Positions 61,148 through 64,000 of a stretch of DNA of 64,000 nucleotides are shown here, piece after piece. A program made the translations under genes and the position numbers. The notes below the pieces were generated by a model. That model was not told the DNA's origin. It searched no databases and worked only from the letters and a program-made list of their open reading frames with translations. Origin of the DNA: Sphingomonas jeddahensis (lineage in GTDB: Bacteria; Pseudomonadota; Alphaproteobacteria; Sphingomonadales; Sphingomonadaceae); NCBI RefSeq assembly GCF_001981525.1, contig NZ_MPSB01000003.1, positions 1 to 64,000 of the forward strand. Direction: 5' to 3'. Within the stretch, counting starts at the first letter, position 1. Each line of letters opens with the position of its first letter.

Positions 61148-63361
61148 ATGCGGTTCGGATGGGCGCTGCTCGCGGCGCTGGCGCTCACATCGTGCAAGGC
61201 GGCGACGGACGAACCGGCCGCGGCGGATCGCAGCGCGGCCACCGGCGTCGGCAAGGTGGACGCCGCGTTGCTCACGACCGGCGGCGACGGGCGCGACTGG
61301 GCGATGACCGGCTACAACTATGCCGAACAGCGCTTCTCCCCGCTGACCCAGATCAACGCTGGCAACGTCGGCCAGCTCGGCCTCGCCTGGTACGCCGATA
61401 TGCCCGATGCGCGCGGGCAGGAAGCGACGCCGATCGTCATCGACGGCAAGCTGTTCGTCACCGGCCCGTGGTCCAAGGTGTTCGCCTATGACGCGGGCAC
61501 CGGCAAGAAGCTGTGGGAGTTCGATCCCGGCGTGAACAAGGAAAAGGGCGTCCACGCCTGCTGCGACGTCGTCAACCGCGGCGTCGCGGCGTGGAAGGGG
61601 CGCCTGTATCTCGGCACGATCGACGGGCGCCTGATCGCGCTCGATGCGGCAACCGGCAAGCAGGACTGGTCGGTCCAGACCACCGATAACAGCAAGCCCT
61701 ATACGATCACCGGCGCGCCGCGCGTGGTAAAGGGCATGGTGATGATCGGCAACGGCGGCGCCGAGTTCGGCGTGCGCGGCTATGTCACCGCTTATGACGC
61801 CGCCACCGGCGCGAAGAAGTGGCGCTTCTACACCGTCCCCAATCCCACCGGCGCCCCCGACGGCGAGGCGAGCGACGCGGCAATGGCGAAGGTCGCGCCG
61901 ACCTGGTCCAAGAACGGCCAGTGGAAGCAATCGGGCGGCGGCGGCACCGTCTGGGACTCGATTGTTTATGACGCGGAGCTCGATCAGCTCTACCTCGGCG
62001 TCGGCAACGGCTCGCCCTGGAACCACGGGCTGCGCAGCGAAGGGCAGGGCGACAATCTCTTCCTCTCTTCAATCGTCGCGCTGAAACCCGACACCGGCCA
62101 GTACGTCTGGCATTATCAGGAGACGCCTGGCGAGACGTGGGACTTCACCGCCACGCAGCCGATCAACCTCGCTACGCTGAACATTGGCGGACAGCCGCGC
62201 AAAGTGCTGATGCAGGCGCCCAAGAACGGCTTCTTTTACGTCGTCGATCGCACCAAGGGAAAGCTCCTCAACGCCGGCCAGTTCATCCCCGGCGTCAATT
62301 GGGCGAGCGGCTATGACATGAAGACCGGCCGCCCGATCGAAAACCCCGAGGCGCGCTATTACAAAACCGGCAAGCCCTTCCTCGCCACGCCCAGCGCCAT
62401 CGCCGCGCACAACTGGCAACCGATGAGTTTCAACCCGCAGGCCGGCCTCGCCTATATCCCCGCGCAGATCGTCGGCTCCGCCTATCTCAACCCGTCCTCG
62501 CCGCTCGACGCGCCCAAGCCACTCGGCTTCAATGTCGGCCAGGATCTCGGCAACGCCATGTACCCGCGCGATGCGGTGGCGGTGAAGCAGGCAATCGCCG
62601 GCGCCACCGGCCGACTGGTGGCGTGGGATCCCGTCGCCAACAAGGCGCGCTGGACGGTGGATTACCCGACGCCATGGAACGGCGGCACGATGACCACCGC
62701 GGGCAACCTCGTCTTCCAAGGCACCGCGCTAGGCGAGTTCCGCGCCTATGCGGCGGACAGCGGCAAGCAGCTCTTCACCTATCCCGTCGGCACCGGCATC
62801 ATGGCCGGCGCCTCCACCTTCATGATTGGCAACGAACAATATGTCGCGGTGCTCGCCGGCCGCGGCGGCGCGCTGCCGCTGTCGATCGGCTATGCCATCG
62901 GCAAGGCGCGGGACGTCCCCAACGTGCCGCGCCTGCTCGTCTTCAAGCTCGGCGGTAAGGTCCAGCTCCCCGGCACCCAGCCGCAGGATTCAACGCCGGT
63001 GAACCTGCCCGAGAACAAGGCCACCCCGCAGCAGGTGGCGCAGGGCCAGGCGCTGTTCGGCCGTTATTGCCAGGTCTGCCACGGCGCGAGTGCCGGCGGC
63101 GGCGGCGTGCTGCCCAACCTCCAGCGCTCGCCGGCGCTGGCGGACGCCGATACGTGGAAGGCGATCCTGATCGACGGCATGCTCAAGGACCGCGGCATGG
63201 TCAGCTTCGCCCGCGTATTGACGCCGGAGCAGGCGCAGCTGATCCGCCTCTACGTCATCGACGAAGCGCATTGGGCGCAGAAGAATTTGGGTGGCGCGAC
63301 GAAGACCGTGGCGCCGGCGCCGGAAGCGCAGAAATCGCCGGTCCCCACCGGCGTCCGCTGA
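61148..63361 (+). CDS. PQQ-dependent quinohemoprotein alcohol dehydrogenase
   Basis: The 737-residue protein has a signal peptide with a possible lipobox (ALTSC, Cys16), an eight-bladed PQQ propeller (repeats such as AYDAGTGKKLWEFDPG, ALDAATGKQDWS and VYDAELDQLYLGVGNGSPWN), the vicinal disulfide Cys138-Cys139 that stacks on PQQ, and a C-terminal cytochrome c domain with CQVCH (641-645). This is a type II quinohemoprotein alcohol dehydrogenase, oxidising alcohols in the periplasm and passing electrons to heme c. No PQQ synthesis genes are in the window. Confidence 0.92.
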   Translation: MRFGWALLAALALTSCKAATDEPAAADRSAATGVGKVDAALLTTGGDGRDWAMTGYNYAEQRFSPLTQINAGNVGQLGLAWYADMPDARGQEATPIVIDGKLFVTGPWSKVFAYDAGTGKKLWEFDPGVNKEKGVHACCDVVNRGVAAWKGRLYLGTIDGRLIALDAATGKQDWSVQTTDNSKPYTITGAPRVVKGMVMIGNGGAEFGVRGYVTAYDAATGAKKWRFYTVPNPTGAPDGEASDAAMAKVAPTWSKNGQWKQSGGGGTVWDSIVYDAELDQLYLGVGNGSPWNHGLRSEGQGDNLFLSSIVALKPDTGQYVWHYQETPGETWDFTATQPINLATLNIGGQPRKVLMQAPKNGFFYVVDRTKGKLLNAGQFIPGVNWASGYDMKTGRPIENPEARYYKTGKPFLATPSAIAAHNWQPMSFNPQAGLAYIPAQIVGSAYLNPSSPLDAPKPLGFNVGQDLGNAMYPRDAVAVKQAIAGATGRLVAWDPVANKARWTVDYPTPWNGGTMTTAGNLVFQGTALGEFRAYAADSGKQLFTYPVGTGIMAGASTFMIGNEQYVAVLAGRGGALPLSIGYAIGKARDVPNVPRLLVFKLGGKVQLPGTQPQDSTPVNLPENKATPQQVAQGQALFGRYCQVCHGASAGGGGVLPNLQRSPALADADTWKAILIDGMLKDRGMVSFARVLTPEQAQLIRLYVIDEAHWAQKNLGGATKTVAPAPEAQKSPVPTGVR

Positions 63362-63370
63362 TCCCTCCTC

Positions 63371-63450
63371 CGTTCGCCCTGAGCTTGTCGAAGGACGTGT
63401 TACGGGCGCTAGCGCTTGTTGCACGTGCTTCGACAAGCTCAGTACGAACG
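63371..63450. repeat. Sphingomonad-type intergenic inverted repeat, copy 5
   Basis: CGTTCGCCCTGAGCTTGTCG and GCTTCGACAAGCTCAGTACG (ending CGAACG) are the inverted arms. The centre (ACGTGTTACGGGCGCTAGCG ... TTGCACGT) differs from the other copies. Confidence 0.85.
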
Positions 63451-63540
63451 GGGTTTGGCGTGCTGTAAGAACAGGCAATCCGGTGGACGCTGCCCATTAT
63501 TGAGGCATCCGCAAGCCCGCACGCCTCGTCGAGTCTCTAG

Positions 63541-63963
<423 letters not shown>

Positions 63964-63974
63964 ACGCCTAATTT

Positions 63975-63996
63975 CCCCTCCCGCGTGCGGGAGGGG
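63975..63996 (+). terminator. Hairpin after glnB
   Basis: CCCCTCCCGC and GCGGGAGGGG form a perfect 10-bp stem with a 2-base loop, 11 bases after the stop codon. It belongs to the dispersed CTCCCGC repeat type seen at 11943, so it may be a repeat rather than a dedicated terminator. The window ends four bases later. Confidence 0.5.
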
Positions 63997-64000
63997 CTGG

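Overview
The window looks like a chromosomal segment of a sphingomonad (Sphingomonadaceae, Alphaproteobacteria). The DNA is GC-rich with strong G/C preference at third codon positions. Gene content fits that group: GapR-type DUF2312 protein, class I lysyl-tRNA synthetase, CrtZ carotenoid hydroxylase, a CYP153-like P450, a TorF-type putative porin, the ybgF-tilS-ftsH run, and the dispersed intergenic inverted repeats common in these genomes. No rRNA, tRNA, CRISPR array, prophage or complete IS element was seen.

Layout. 1-5159: the N-terminus of a TonB-like protein, a glutathione transferase, a dienelactone hydrolase, a frameshifted GNAT gene, an M14 carboxypeptidase, a lipoprotein, ribosomal protein L36 and a HAD phosphatase. 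5172-5894: a decayed Phd/PIN toxin-antitoxin module that keeps its operator palindrome. 5885-9517: pyruvate kinase, DUF1244, a secreted amidohydrolase and GapR. 9660-15411: a recombination block (HerA-like ATPase, YebC, RuvC, RuvA, GFA protein, ParA-like ATPase, RuvB). 15781-23052: PtsP, RodZ-like protein, YbgF, TilS and FtsH. 23155-32068: a P450, an ABC exporter, small envelope proteins, a PfkB-family kinase, an M20 hydrolase and ferredoxin reductase. 32354-35210: UvrB and a higBA module whose toxin is frameshifted.

35220-41204: envelope and stress genes around the most unusual stretch of the window, 36307-36568. This is a string of stable hairpins containing an 18-codon ORF whose Shine-Dalgarno sequence is complementary to 14 consecutive bases of the 16S rRNA tail. 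It is followed by a secreted peptidyl-prolyl isomerase and an acylphosphatase pseudogene. 41247-46515: a long inverted repeat, LysK, CrtZ, PilZ, Prs and GltX. 46584-50224: the riboflavin cluster ribD-ribE-ribBX-ribH, in which the GTP cyclohydrolase II half of RibBX lacks its zinc cysteines. 50331-63963: bestrophin, a second P450 behind a 20-bp operator-like palindrome, a two-component system with an antisense small gene between its members, TorF, nitronate monooxygenase, a diguanylate cyclase with a structured leader, a MoCF-domain protein, methionine aminopeptidase, a PQQ alcohol dehydrogenase, and glnB behind a clear sigma-54 promoter.

Many neighbouring genes overlap by 1-4 bases (ATGA, TAATG, GTGA), so translational coupling is common. 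Five reading frames are broken: GNAT, Phd, PIN toxin, HigB and acylphosphatase. These may be real decay or sequencing errors; read-level checking would decide.
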